The position numbers and the translations under genes are program-made. A DNA stretch of 64,000 nucleotides from Frateuria_A sp051900425 (lineage in GTDB: Bacteria; Pseudomonadota; Gammaproteobacteria; Xanthomonadales; Rhodanobacteraceae), in assembly GCF_051900425.1 (NCBI RefSeq), contig NZ_JBHZGK010000004.1:62001-126000 (forward strand), written 5' to 3'. Positions within the stretch are counted from its first letter, which is position 1, and each line of letters starts with the position of its first letter. Positions 53,705 through 63,084 of the stretch are shown piece after piece. The notes under the pieces were generated by a model. The model was given only the letters and a program-made list of their open reading frames with translations. It was not told the DNA's origin and did not search any database.

Positions 53705-55000
53705 ATGAGCGACGAGCGGCAGGGCCGTTCCAACGACAGCGGCAAGATTCTCTACTGCTCCTTCTGCGGCAAGAGCCAGCATGAAGTGCGCAAGCTGATC
53801 GCGGGTCCATCCGTGTTCATCTGCGACGAGTGCGTAGAGCTCTGCAACGACATCATCCGCGAGGAGCTGGAGGAGAAGGCCGCCTCCGGGCGTAGCCACC
53901 TGCCCAAACCCCGCGAGATCATGGACACCCTCGACCAGTACGTGGTCGGCCAGACCCGCGCCAAAAAGGCGCTGGCGGTGGCCGTGTACAACCACTACAA
54001 GCGCATGGAATCGCGCCAGAAGAGCGACGAGGTCGAGCTCGGCAAGTCCAACATCCTCCTGATCGGTCCGACCGGCTCGGGCAAGACGCTGCTGGCCGAA
54101 ACGCTTGCGCGCCTGCTCAACGTGCCGTTCACCATCGCCGACGCCACCACGCTGACCGAAGCGGGCTATGTGGGCGAGGACGTCGAGAACATCATCCAGA
54201 AGCTGCTGCAGAAGTGCGACTACGACGTCGACAAGGCGCAGTCGGGCATCGTCTATATCGACGAGATCGACAAGATCTCGCGTAAGAGCGAGAACCCCTC
54301 GATCACCCGCGACGTTTCGGGCGAAGGCGTGCAGCAGGCGCTCCTCAAGCTGATCGAGGGCACGCTGGCCTCGGTACCGCCGCAGGGTGGGCGCAAGCAT
54401 CCGCAGCAGGAATTCCTGCAGGTTGACACCAAGAACATCCTCTTCATCTGCGGCGGTGCGTTCGCGGGCCTGGAGAAGGTGATCCAGCAGCGCTCGGAGA
54501 CCACCGGCATCGGTTTCTCGGCCGAGGTCCGCTCCAAGGAGCGCACCGAGAACCTGGGCAAGGTCCTGGCCGAGGTGGAACCGTCGGATCTGGTCAAGTT
54601 CGGCCTGATCCCGGAGTTCGTCGGCCGCCTGCCGGTCGTGGCGACGCTGGACGAGCTGGACGAGCCGGCGCTGGTGAAGATCCTCACCGAGCCGAAGAAC
54701 GCGGTGACCAAGCAGTTCCGCCGCCTGTTCGAGATGGAGGGCGTGGAGCTGGAGTTCCGCCCGGAAGCCCTGCAGGCGATCGCCAAGAAGGCGCTCAAGC
54801 GCAAGACCGGCGCCCGCGGCCTGCGGACCATCCTGGAGCAGGTGCTGCTGGACACCATGTACGAACTGCCCTCGCTGGAACACGTCAGCAAGGTGGTGGT
54901 CGATGACGCGGTGATCGAAGGCCAGGCCGAGCCCTACCTTATCTACCGCGGCAACCTGCAACAGCAACGCGTGGCGGGTGAGGGTGGCGACGCCGCCTGA
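53705..55000 (+). CDS. clpX: ClpX unfoldase
   Basis: AAA+ unfoldase feeding ClpP. 431 residues from ATG 53705. Zinc-binding domain with Cys18, 21, 40 and 43; Walker A IGPTGSGKT near residue 120; Walker B VYIDEIDK; pore loop in AGYVGEDVENI; IGF-type ClpP loop in GIGFSAEVRS; sensor 2 KTGARGLRTILE. The upstream gap (118 bp) includes a possible -10 (TATTCT at 53668), but no sure promoter. Confidence 0.97.
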   Translation: MSDERQGRSNDSGKILYCSFCGKSQHEVRKLIAGPSVFICDECVELCNDIIREELEEKAASGRSHLPKPREIMDTLDQYVVGQTRAKKALAVAVYNHYKRMESRQKSDEVELGKSNILLIGPTGSGKTLLAETLARLLNVPFTIADATTLTEAGYVGEDVENIIQKLLQKCDYDVDKAQSGIVYIDEIDKISRKSENPSITRDVSGEGVQQALLKLIEGTLASVPPQGGRKHPQQEFLQVDTKNILFICGGAFAGLEKVIQQRSETTGIGFSAEVRSKERTENLGKVLAEVEPSDLVKFGLIPEFVGRLPVVATLDELDEPALVKILTEPKNAVTKQFRRLFEMEGVELEFRPEALQAIAKKALKRKTGARGLRTILEQVLLDTMYELPSLEHVSKVVVDDAVIEGQAEPYLIYRGNLQQQRVAGEGGDAA

Positions 55001-55024
55001 CCGACACAAGGCGTCAAAAAACAG

Positions 55025-55058
55025 CGGCCCCGGCCATTGCCGGGGCCGTTTGTTTTTT
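55025..55058 (+). terminator. Rho-independent terminator after clpX
   Basis: Perfect stem CGGCCCCGGC-catt-GCCGGGGCCG followed by TTTGTTTTTT. The rest of the 295-bp gap to lon (55059-55295) holds no gene; TTGACC boxes at 55200-55236 lack a good -10. Confidence 0.93.
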
Positions 55059-55295
55059 GGCGGACAGGCACACAGGCGCCTGCTTCGCCTGGGCCATGCA
55101 AGCCGCGTTGCGTCGTGGTTCTCACCCGGCCTGGCGCGGGCTGCGTAGCCTTGGCCTGGAATCTGCAAGCCACCGTTTCAGCCGCCCGGCCTGGTCGCAT
55201 TGACTTGATGGCGGCACGGGTCGACTCCACTTGACCTGTCGGAGGCCTCGGCGCAGTGTCGGGGCAAACCTTACAAATCCTCGGGGACTTTTTCG

Positions 55296-57800
55296 ATGGC
55301 AAAACACGCCTCCGTTACCGCTACCGGCGCCACGCTCGACGCACTCCCGGTGCTGCCGCTGCGCGACGTGGTGGTCTACCCCCACATGGTCATCCCGCTT
55401 TTCGTCGGACGCGACAAGTCGATGCGCGCGCTCGAGCATGCGATGGAAGGCGAGCGACAGATCCTGCTGGTGGCGCAGAAGAGCCCCGACATCGACGACC
55501 CGGTCGCCGGAGATCTGCACGAAGTAGGCACCCTGGCCGGCGTGCTGCAGTTGCTCAAGCTGCCCGACGGAACCGTCAAGGTGCTGGTCGAGGGGCAGTC
55601 GCGCGTGTCCATCGAGGAATACCGCAACGAGAACGGCATGCTGATGGCCCGCTCGCGCGTCATCGAGCCGGTCTACAGCGCCAAGGAGCGCGAGCTCGAC
55701 GTCATCTCGCGCACGCTGGTGTCGCTGTTCGAGCAACTGGTCAAGCAGAGCCGCAAGCTGCCGCCGGAAGTGCTCGCCACCTTGTCGGGCATCGACGATC
55801 CCTCGCGCCTGGCCGATTCGATCGCCGCCCACCTGACCGTGCGTATGGCCGAGAAGCAGAAAGTGCTGGAGACGGCCGATGTCGGCCAGCGCCTGGAGCT
55901 GCTGATAGGCCTGGTCGATGGCGAGATGGACTTGCAGCAGGTCGAAAAGCGCATCCGCGGCCGCGTCAAGTCGCAGATGGAGAAGAGCCAGCGCGAGTAC
56001 TACCTCAACGAGCAGATGAAGGCGATCCAGAAGGAGCTGGGCGAGGGCGAGGAAGGCGTCAACGAGCTCGAGGAACTGCAGCGGAAGATCGAGGACGCCG
56101 GCATGCCCAAGCCGGTGCTGGCCAAGGCCAAGCAGGAGTTGTCCAAGCTCAAGCAGATGTCGCCGATGTCGGCCGAAGCCACGGTGGTGCGCAACTACCT
56201 CGACTGGCTCACCGGCGTGCCGTGGAAAAAGAAGACCAAGGTCCGCAAGGATCTCGCCGTCGCTCAGGAAGTGCTCGATGCGGACCACTTCGGCCTGGAG
56301 AAGGTCAAGGACCGCATCCTCGAATACCTCGCCGTGCAGCAGCGCGTGAACACCATGAAGGGCCCGATCCTGTGCCTGGTCGGTCCGCCCGGCGTGGGCA
56401 AGACCTCGCTCGGCCAGTCGATCGCCAAGGCGACCAACCGCAAGTTCGTCCGCATGAGCCTGGGCGGCGTGCGCGACGAAGCGGAGATCCGCGGACACCG
56501 GCGCACCTACATCGGCTCGATGCCGGGTCGGATCGTGCAGAACCTCAACAAGGTCGGCACGCGCAATCCGCTGTTCGTGCTCGACGAGATCGACAAGATG
56601 TCGATGGATTTCCGCGGTGATCCGTCGTCGGCGCTGCTCGAGGTGCTTGATCCGGAGCAGAACCATGCCTTCAACGATCATTACCTGGAGGTCGACCTGG
56701 ATCTCTCCGAGGTGATGTGGATCGCCACCGCCAACTCGCTCAACATCCCCGGGCCGCTGCTGGATCGCATGGAAGTCATCCGCGTCCCCGGCTACACCGA
56801 GGATGAGAAGCTGGCGATCGCCCAGCGCTACCTGCTGCCCAAGCAACTGAAGGCCAACGGCCTGAAGCTGGAAGAACTGAGCATCGATCCCGAAGCCGTG
56901 CGGGACATCGTTCGCTACTACACGCGCGAGTCGGGCGTGCGCAACCTCGAGCGCGAGATCGCCAAGATCTGCCGCAAGGTGGTCAAGGAGCTTACGCTGG
57001 GACAGGTCAAGCAGGCGAAAGCCAAGCCCGCGACGAAGGCTGCGACCAAGACGAAAAAGAAGCCAGGCGCGACGCAGGTCACCGTCACCCCGGAGAACAT
57101 CGAGCATTACCTGGGCGTGCGCCGCTTCGACTTCGGTCGTGCGGAGCAGGAGAACGAGGTCGGCCTGGTGACCGGCCTGGCCTGGACGTCGGTCGGCGGC
57201 GACCTGCTCAGCATCGAGGCCTCGGTGGTGCAGGGCAAGGGTCGGCTGGTGCACACCGGCCAGCTTGGCGACGTGATGAAGGAATCGATCCAGGCCGCGA
57301 TGTCGGTGGTGCGCGCACGCGCGGACCAGCTCGGCATCGACCCGGACTTCTACCAGAACCTGGACGTGCACATCCATGTGCCCGAGGGCGCCACGCCGAA
57401 GGACGGCCCCAGCGCAGGCATCGCCATGTGCACCGCGCTGGTTTCGGTGCTGACGAAAGTGCCGGTGCGTTCGGAAGTGGCGATGACCGGTGAGATCACC
57501 CTGCGCGGCCGCGTGCTGCCGATCGGCGGGCTCAAGGAGAAGCTGCTCGCGGCGCATCGTGGAGGCATCACCACCGTGATCATCCCCGAAGAGAACAAGA
57601 AGGACTTGGCCGACATCCCGGCCAACGTCACCTCTTCGCTGGACATCCATGCCGTGCGCTGGATCGACGAAGTGCTCGATATCGCGCTGGAGCATCCGCT
57701 GCGTCCGGCCAAACCGGCGGTCGAAAGTGCCGGCGAGGAGCTCGCGCCGGTCGAGCCGGCGACCGAGGAAACGGCTGAGAACCGTACTCGCGCACACTGA
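55296..57800 (+). CDS. lon: Lon protease
   Basis: AAA+ serine protease of the cytosol that clears misfolded and regulatory proteins. 834 residues. LON N-domain (about 15-210), coiled region, AAA module with Walker A GPPGVGKT near 362 and Walker B FVLDEIDKM, and a protease domain with catalytic Ser about 706 (PKDGPSAG) and Lys about 748 (GGLKEKLLAAHRGG). A Lys/Ala/Thr-rich insert (about 572-592, KPATKAATKTKKKPGA) sits just before the protease domain, and an Ala/Glu/Pro-rich tail ends it. A sigma-32 promoter was looked for, without a convincing match. Confidence 0.97.
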   Translation: MAKHASVTATGATLDALPVLPLRDVVVYPHMVIPLFVGRDKSMRALEHAMEGERQILLVAQKSPDIDDPVAGDLHEVGTLAGVLQLLKLPDGTVKVLVEGQSRVSIEEYRNENGMLMARSRVIEPVYSAKERELDVISRTLVSLFEQLVKQSRKLPPEVLATLSGIDDPSRLADSIAAHLTVRMAEKQKVLETADVGQRLELLIGLVDGEMDLQQVEKRIRGRVKSQMEKSQREYYLNEQMKAIQKELGEGEEGVNELEELQRKIEDAGMPKPVLAKAKQELSKLKQMSPMSAEATVVRNYLDWLTGVPWKKKTKVRKDLAVAQEVLDADHFGLEKVKDRILEYLAVQQRVNTMKGPILCLVGPPGVGKTSLGQSIAKATNRKFVRMSLGGVRDEAEIRGHRRTYIGSMPGRIVQNLNKVGTRNPLFVLDEIDKMSMDFRGDPSSALLEVLDPEQNHAFNDHYLEVDLDLSEVMWIATANSLNIPGPLLDRMEVIRVPGYTEDEKLAIAQRYLLPKQLKANGLKLEELSIDPEAVRDIVRYYTRESGVRNLEREIAKICRKVVKELTLGQVKQAKAKPATKAATKTKKKPGATQVTVTPENIEHYLGVRRFDFGRAEQENEVGLVTGLAWTSVGGDLLSIEASVVQGKGRLVHTGQLGDVMKESIQAAMSVVRARADQLGIDPDFYQNLDVHIHVPEGATPKDGPSAGIAMCTALVSVLTKVPVRSEVAMTGEITLRGRVLPIGGLKEKLLAAHRGGITTVIIPEENKKDLADIPANVTSSLDIHAVRWIDEVLDIALEHPLRPAKPAVESAGEELAPVEPATEETAENRTRAH

Positions 57801-57819
57801 TCTTCAACGTTTTTTCTCC

Positions 57820-57851
57820 AAGGTCGCCCGCTCCCGGGCGGCCTTTTTTTT
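57820..57851 (+). terminator. Rho-independent terminator after lon
   Basis: GGTCGCCCG-ctcc-CGGGCGGCC with a following run of eight T. The remaining gap to hupB (to 58130, 279 bp) holds the hupB promoter and a long leader, no gene. Confidence 0.9.
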
Positions 57852-57960
57852 GCCTTCACGCAGGGCCTTTCGCAGCACGGTGCGCGGTAGCCGTTCCGGT
57901 CGCCGTTTGCAAGTGGTTACGGTCGGTGCCGAACCCCGGGAACCGTTGGTATTGCTTGTA

Positions 57961-57990
57961 TTGCGGACCGCCGCGAGGCACTGGTATAAA
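57961..57990 (+). promoter_or_regulatory. Promoter of hupB
   Basis: TTGCGG (57961-57966), 18-bp spacer, TATAAA (57985-57990). Leads to a 5' leader of about 135 nt before hupB. Confidence 0.55.
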
Positions 57991-58130
57991 GGCGGCACCG
58001 CAGTCAAAGCGCCGTGCATTTGGCGTAGCGATGCGGGGTTGCGGGGGATGCCGGTCATGCCATTCCATGGCGGCGTTTTCTCGTCCCAGACCGATCACGC
58101 GGGCAGCAAACCGTTTAAGGGAGTGTCTCA

Positions 58131-58403
58131 ATGAATAAAACCGATCTGATCAATGCCGTCGCCGAAAAGGCCGAGCTGACCAAGGCCGACGCCGGCCGCG
58201 CCCTCGAAGCGTTCTTCGAGACCGTGCAGAAGGCGCTGAAGAAGGGCGACGACGTGTCGGTCGTCGGCTTCGGTACGTTCACCGTGCGCAAGCGCGCCGC
58301 TCGTACCGGTCGCAACCCGCGCACCAACGAGACGATCAAGATCAAGGCTTCCAAGGTGCCGGCGTTCAAGGCTGGCAAGACTCTGAAGGATGCCCTAAAC
58401 TGA
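58131..58403 (+). CDS. hupB: HU-type DNA-binding protein
   Basis: Histone-like nucleoid protein, 90 residues. Start MNKTDLINAVAEKAELTKAD, core VVGFGTFTVRKRAARTGRNP with the DNA-intercalating loop, end KAGKTLKDALN. Downstream of lon, the conserved lon-hupB pair. An AAGGGAGTGT-like ribosome site precedes ATG. Confidence 0.97.
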   Translation: MNKTDLINAVAEKAELTKADAGRALEAFFETVQKALKKGDDVSVVGFGTFTVRKRAARTGRNPRTNETIKIKASKVPAFKAGKTLKDALN

Positions 58404-58424
58404 GCGGCTAGTTCGCTCGGTTTC

Positions 58425-58499
58425 GGGTGCTTAGCTCAGCGGTAGAGCGTCGCCCTTACAAGGCGAGGGTCGTAGGTTCGATCCCTACAGCACCCACCA
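58425..58499 (+). tRNA. tRNA-Val (TAC)
   Basis: Acceptor GGGTGCT/AGCACCC, anticodon loop CTTACAA reading TAC, CCA encoded. Starts 22 bases after the hupB stop. Confidence 0.95.
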
Positions 58500-58506
58500 G
58501 AATCGC

Positions 58507-58583
58507 GGAGTGGTAGTTCAGTCGGTTAGAATGCTGGCCTGTCACGCCGGAGGTCGCGGGTTCGAGTCCCGTCCACTCCGCCA
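58507..58583 (+). tRNA. tRNA-Asp (GTC)
   Basis: Acceptor GGAGTGG/CCACTCC, discriminator G, anticodon loop CTGTCAC reading GTC, CCA encoded. Only seven bases after tRNA-Val. Confidence 0.95.
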
Positions 58584-58591
58584 GTAATTCC

Positions 58592-58614
58592 AAGGGCGCC
58601 CGCGTGGCGCCCTT
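58592..58614 (+). terminator. Hairpin after the tRNA-Val/Asp pair
   Basis: AAGGGCGCC-cgcgt-GGCGCCCTT, perfect 9-bp stem, followed by the weak T-rich GTCGTTTA. Likely ends the hupB/tRNA transcript. Confidence 0.65.
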
Positions 58615-58662
58615 GTCGTTTATGCTTTGCCGCTTGCAAAGCTTCGAATCGCGGGAATCCAT

Positions 58663-60570
58663 ATGCTGCAGTCGTTGAGAGACAAGATGCACGGCTGGCC
58701 GTCCATCGTCGTGCTGGGCGTGGCGGTGTTTGCCATGTCCTTCTTCGGCATCGAGGGCTATTTCACTTCGCGCACCGAGACCTTCGTGGCCAAGGTCGGC
58801 AAGCAGGAGATCAGCCAGCAGGATTTCCAGAACCGCATGAACCAGCTGCGCCAGCAGGCCAGCGCGCAGATGGGCGACCAGTTCGATCCGAGCGTGTACG
58901 AGCAGCCGGAGATGAAGGAGCGCGTGCTGGACGCCATGGTGGACCAGCAGTTGCTGCTCAAGGCCAATGACGACCTGGGCCTGCGCGTTTCCGATGCCGC
59001 GGTGCGCGACGCCATTGCCGCGATCCCGTCTTTCCAGGTGAATGGCCAGTTCGACGCGGCCACCTACCAGGCCGTGCTTGCCGCCCAGCGCAAGACCCCC
59101 GCGACGTTCGAGGACGAAGTGCGATCGTCGATGGCGATCAGCCTGATTCCCGATGCGCTCACCGCGAGCACCATCATTACCGAGGACGAGGTCGACCGCT
59201 TCCTGAAGCTGCGCCTGCAACGCCGCGACCTGCGCTACGCGATGCTGCCGCGGCCGGCGCTCACTGACAGCAAGGTCACCGATGCGCAGGTCCAGGCCTA
59301 CTACAAGCAGCACCAGGCCGAGTTCATGGCGCCCGAGCAGGTTGCCATCCGCTACGTCGAAGTCAACGCGGCCGACCTCAAGGTGGACAACCCGCCGACC
59401 GAGGACGACCTGCGCAAGCGCTACGCAGACGAGAAGCAGCGCTTCGTGCAGCCGGAGCAGCGCCTGGTCTCGCACATCCTGGTCGACGTACCCAAGAACG
59501 CCACGCCCGAGCAGCAGAAAGCCGCGCTGGCCAAGGCGCAGCAAATCGCCGCCGAGGCGACGCCCGCCAACTTCGCCAAGCTGGCAGAGAAGGATTCGGC
59601 CGACCTGGGTTCGAAGCGCCAGGGCGGCGACCTCGGCTGGCTGGAGCAGGGCGTAACCAACAAGGCGTTCGACGAGGCGCTGTTCTCGCTGCAGAAGGGC
59701 CAGATCTCCAAGCCGGTGCTGTCGGACGAGGGCTATCACATCATCTGGCTGCGCGATGTCCGCAGCGGCCAGGCCAAGCCGTTCGAGGAAGTACGCAGCC
59801 AGCTCGAGCAGGAAGCCGTCGCCGCCGAACGCGAGCGCAAGTACAACGAAGTGGCCGGCAAGCTGGCCGACAAGACCTACCAGAACCCGACCTCGCTGGA
59901 GCCTGCCGCGCAGGCGCTGGACCTGCCAATCAAGAGCACGGGCCTGTTCACGCGCGAAGGCGACAAGAGCGGCATCGCCGCCGACCCCAAGGTAGCCAAG
60001 GCGGCGTTCTCCGACGACGTGCTGGTGCAGGGCAACAACTCCGGCCTGATCGACCTGGGCAACGACCACTCCGTCGTGATCCACGTCGACAAGCACGTTC
60101 CCGCCGCGGTCAAGCCGCTGGCGGAAGTGCGCGACGCGATCGAGAAGGACATCCTGGACGAGCGCATCGCCGCGGCAGCCAAGCAGCGTGCCGAAGGCCT
60201 GCTCGCGCGCCTGCAGAAGGGCGAGGCGATGGACGTCGTGGCCGCCTCGGCCGGCGCCGCCGTCGAGAGCGTGCCGGAGGCGTTGCGCGTGCAGCAGGGG
60301 CTGCCCGAGCAGCTGCGTGACGAGGCGTTCCTGCTGCCGCACCCGAAGGACGGCAAGCCGCAGTTCGCGGCCGTGGCCTTGCCCGAGGGCGCCTACGCGT
60401 TGCTGGCCGTGGACAAGGTGCAGGACGGCGACCTGTCCAAGGTGACGCCCGAGCAGCGCAAGGTGCTGCGCCAGAGCATGCTGGCAGCGTATGGCAACGT
60501 GGCCACCGAGGGCTTCATCGACGCGCTGAAGGCGAAGACCGAAATCAAGATCGCCAAAGACCGGATGTAG
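58663..60570 (+). CDS. ppiD: PpiD-type periplasmic folding factor
   Basis: Inner-membrane-anchored chaperone with parvulin PPIase domain helping outer-membrane protein folding near the Sec exit. 635 residues from ATG 58663. Short cytosolic start, one membrane helix (about 13-32), SurA-N-like chaperone region, then parvulin domain (about 265-365: QRLVSHILVDVP, KRQGGDLGWLEQG, GYHIIWLRDV) and a long C-terminal region. Position after hupB is conserved. Confidence 0.95.
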   Translation: MLQSLRDKMHGWPSIVVLGVAVFAMSFFGIEGYFTSRTETFVAKVGKQEISQQDFQNRMNQLRQQASAQMGDQFDPSVYEQPEMKERVLDAMVDQQLLLKANDDLGLRVSDAAVRDAIAAIPSFQVNGQFDAATYQAVLAAQRKTPATFEDEVRSSMAISLIPDALTASTIITEDEVDRFLKLRLQRRDLRYAMLPRPALTDSKVTDAQVQAYYKQHQAEFMAPEQVAIRYVEVNAADLKVDNPPTEDDLRKRYADEKQRFVQPEQRLVSHILVDVPKNATPEQQKAALAKAQQIAAEATPANFAKLAEKDSADLGSKRQGGDLGWLEQGVTNKAFDEALFSLQKGQISKPVLSDEGYHIIWLRDVRSGQAKPFEEVRSQLEQEAVAAERERKYNEVAGKLADKTYQNPTSLEPAAQALDLPIKSTGLFTREGDKSGIAADPKVAKAAFSDDVLVQGNNSGLIDLGNDHSVVIHVDKHVPAAVKPLAEVRDAIEKDILDERIAAAAKQRAEGLLARLQKGEAMDVVAASAGAAVESVPEALRVQQGLPEQLRDEAFLLPHPKDGKPQFAAVALPEGAYALLAVDKVQDGDLSKVTPEQRKVLRQSMLAAYGNVATEGFIDALKAKTEIKIAKDRM

Positions 60571-60593
60571 GCGCTGGGCGCCAGTTGCAAGCA

Positions 60594-60625
60594 AAGGAGG
60601 CGACCTTCGGGTCGCCTCCTTGTTT
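60594..60625 (+). terminator. Terminator after ppiD
   Basis: AAGGAGGCGACC-ttcg-GGTCGCCTCCTT, perfect 12-bp stem, followed by GTTT. Confidence 0.85.
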
Positions 60626-60720
60626 GCGGCCTCCCGGAAGAGCGGTTGCCCGGTCACAGGCATGGCAACGCTTCCATTCGCCGGCGTGCCGTGCTCGAGC
60701 CGGGTTGCCCGGTGAGGGAT

Positions 60721-60750
60721 AAAAAAAGGCGGCCCGAAGGCCGCCTTTTT
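60721..60750 (-). terminator. Bidirectional terminator of fabI
   Basis: AAAAAAAGGCGGCC-cgaa-GGCCGCCTTTTT; T-runs on both strands, so it can stop fabI from the minus strand and read-through from ppiD. Confidence 0.85.
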
Positions 60751-60770
60751 GGTTCGCGGTGGCCTCCGGC

Positions 60771-61553
60771 TCAGATGCCGGTCATGCCCAGGATGTTGTA
60801 GCCCGCGTCCACGTAGGTGATCTCGCCGGTCACGCCCGAGGCCAGGTCCGAGCACAGGAACGCACCGACGTTGCCGACCTCGTCGATGGTCACGCTGCGC
60901 CGCAGCGGGGCGTTCTCATCCACGTGGTCGAGCATCTTGCGGAAGTTGGAGATGCCCGCGGCAGCCAGGGTCTTGATCGGGCCGGCCGAGATGGCGTTGA
61001 CGCGGGTGCCTTCCGGGCCGAGGTTGAAGGCCAGGTAGCGAACGTTCGCTTCCAGGCTGGCCTTGGCCAGGCCCATCACGTTGTAGTTGTTGAGCGCACG
61101 CTCGGCGCCCAGATAGGTCAGCGTGAGAATGGCGCCGCCGCGGCCGGCCATCATCGGGCGCGCAGCCTTGGCCAGCGCGGCCAGGCTGTAACTGGAAATG
61201 TCGTGCGCGATGGTGAAGTTCTCGCGCGTGAGGTTGTCCAGGTACTGCCCCTGCAAGGCCTCGCGCGGTGCGAAACCGACCGAATGCACCAGGATGTCGA
61301 AGCCGTCCCAGTGCTTGCCGAGTTCCGCGTACATCTGGTCGATCTGGTTGTCCTGCGCCACGTCGCAGGGCAGCACGATGTTGGAGCCGAACGCGTTGGC
61401 CGCCTCGTCGACGCGGTCCTTCAGCCGCTCGTTCTGATAGGTGAAGGCCAGTTGTGCGCCCTCGCGATGCATCGCGTTGGCAATGCCCCAGGCGATCGAG
61501 CGCTGGCTGGCGATGCCGACGATCAGGGCACGCTTGCCGTGCAGGAATCCCAT
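60771..61553 (-). CDS. fabI: Enoyl-ACP reductase FabI
   Basis: NADH-dependent last reduction of each fatty-acid elongation cycle; target of triclosan. 260 residues. Nucleotide site GIASQRSIAWGIA; catalytic Tyr-x6-Lys in TYLGAERALNNYNVMGLAK; C-terminal INAISAGPIKTLAAAGI-type loop (NAISAGPIKTLAA). Ends MTGI. Single-gene unit with its own terminator. Confidence 0.97.
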   Translation of the reverse strand: MGFLHGKRALIVGIASQRSIAWGIANAMHREGAQLAFTYQNERLKDRVDEAANAFGSNIVLPCDVAQDNQIDQMYAELGKHWDGFDILVHSVGFAPREALQGQYLDNLTRENFTIAHDISSYSLAALAKAARPMMAGRGGAILTLTYLGAERALNNYNVMGLAKASLEANVRYLAFNLGPEGTRVNAISAGPIKTLAAAGISNFRKMLDHVDENAPLRRSVTIDEVGNVGAFLCSDLASGVTGEITYVDAGYNILGMTGI

Positions 61554-61751
61554 GCGTCCTCCAGGAAGTTGATGGCGCGCCGGGTGGCGCAGCCGGGTGA
61601 TTTTAGCAGCGCTGCGAGCCTATGGGCCCCTCGCCAGTACGGAAGCTGACCGGACGCGACCGTGGTCGAGCGCCGCTACATCGCGTAGACCAGACGCGGG
61701 GTAGGTTGGCTCCATGTCCCCACCGTCCAGCACGCCTGGCAGGGCAAGCGC

Positions 61752-62468
61752 ATGAGCGCGTTTGCCGTGAAGCCCTGGTTCGCCATCGCGATGGTCGTCG
61801 CCGCGCCGCTGGTGCTGGCGGTCGTCGAAATCTTCCACCCGCACCCGCACGACCTGTTCGACCTGGACGTGGGACGGTGGATGTTCGTGCATTACGCGCA
61901 GATTCCCCTGTTCCCGCTCTCCGCGCTGTCGATGGCCATGCTGGTGCGCGACCGGACCGACTGGGCCGCGTGGCTGTGCAAGGCCGGCATGTTCGTGTTC
62001 GCCGTGGCTTTCACCACCTTCGACACGGCAGCGGGTCTGGTGATCGGCCTGCTGGTAAAAGGTGCGCTCGCCTCCGGAAGCCCGGAGTCCTGGCGCGACA
62101 TGATCGATGCCTTGTGGTTCGACCCGGTGCTTGGCGGCCAGGGCTTCACCGACGCGCCGCTGATGGGCCTGATCGGGCGCCTGTCGTTGTCCTTTGGCGC
62201 GGTGGCGGGCGCGATCTCGCTGAAGCGGGCGGGGCATGGCTGGCTGCCGGTGCTGTTGCTCGCCACCGCCAGTTTCGGCATCAACGTGTTCAAGTCGCAC
62301 TCCTGGCCTGGTGGGCCGCTCACCTTCGGCGGCATGGCGCTGGCGGCTGGCTGGATCCGGTGGGAAAGCCTGCGCCGCCAGGCACGCGCGGTGGCGTTGG
62401 TGCAGGAGAACGTCGACGCTTCCGTCGAGGCGCCCGCCGAACCGAGGACCCGCGTCGGCGTGCGCTGA
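61752..62468 (+). CDS. Integral membrane protein, unknown function
   Basis: 238 residues with about six hydrophobic segments (about 9-27, 48-65, 74-100, 138-160, 165-185, 195-212) and a charged C-terminal tail. His-rich loop FHPHPHDLFDLD after the first helix and KSHSWPGGPLTFGG near the end. No family recognised. It stands alone, divergent from fabI. Confidence 0.75.
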   Translation: MSAFAVKPWFAIAMVVAAPLVLAVVEIFHPHPHDLFDLDVGRWMFVHYAQIPLFPLSALSMAMLVRDRTDWAAWLCKAGMFVFAVAFTTFDTAAGLVIGLLVKGALASGSPESWRDMIDALWFDPVLGGQGFTDAPLMGLIGRLSLSFGAVAGAISLKRAGHGWLPVLLLATASFGINVFKSHSWPGGPLTFGGMALAAGWIRWESLRRQARAVALVQENVDASVEAPAEPRTRVGVR

Positions 62469-62639
62469 GCGCGGGGGCGCCTGGAGCCAGGCTTTGCGTC
62501 CCGGACGGAGGCGCTGACCTGCATCAATGCAGGCCCCGGGCGCCGCGCGCAGGATCGGACCGTCGAGGCATCCACCCCAGGTCGCTCGAGCCCCAGGCGT
62601 CCGTCGTGTGGCGTGCGCACGCCCCGTAAGGAGGCATCC

Positions 62640-62837
62640 ATGAGCAAGCCCGTTTCCCGCCCGCCTCCCGCCAATAGCGCGGGCATGCGCAAGGCCGCCG
62701 AACGCAGGATCGACGACCAGCTGGAACAGAGTTTCCCCGCCAGCGACCCGCCCGGTTGGACGCTTGGCGCCAACGATCGGAGCGATCCGGTCGTGGCCAT
62801 TCAACAAGACCAACTCGACCCCGCCGCTTCGCCTTGA
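62640..62837 (+). CDS. Small EQSFPASDPP-motif protein
   Basis: 65 residues, hydrophilic. A basic start is followed by the motif LEQSFPASDPPGWTLG. Short proteins with this 'ESFPASDPP' motif are widespread in proteobacteria, often near stress genes; their function is unknown to me. A full TAAGGAGG sits five bases before the ATG, so it should be well translated. Confidence 0.7.
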   Translation: MSKPVSRPPPANSAGMRKAAERRIDDQLEQSFPASDPPGWTLGANDRSDPVVAIQQDQLDPAASP

Positions 62838-63084
62838 AACCGCCTCCGCGTTTGCGCCAGCGCTGGGGGGGCGAGCCCTCGAGGTGTTCGCCCAGGGCGC
62901 GCCGGCGCTGGGCGTCGCGTACCAGCGACCGATGGGGCGCCCATGAGCGGTGCGGTGGAACTTGCGCGGAATCGCGTTGATGGCCCTTCGAGCACTGCCC
63001 GGGAGGGTGGGCGCTCGCCCGGAGCCGTTGCACTCGACCCTGGCAATCCCCATGTTTCCCGATTGGTTCCAAGGAGCAACCGCC

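Noticed and set aside
55059..55295. Heat-shock (sigma-32) promoter of lon
   Set aside because: CTTGA-like boxes occur, but no CCCCAT-type -10 at the correct distance.
58456..60855. Long minus-strand frame opposite ppiD and two tRNA genes
   Set aside because: It runs through the tRNA genes and mirrors ppiD codons; not coding.
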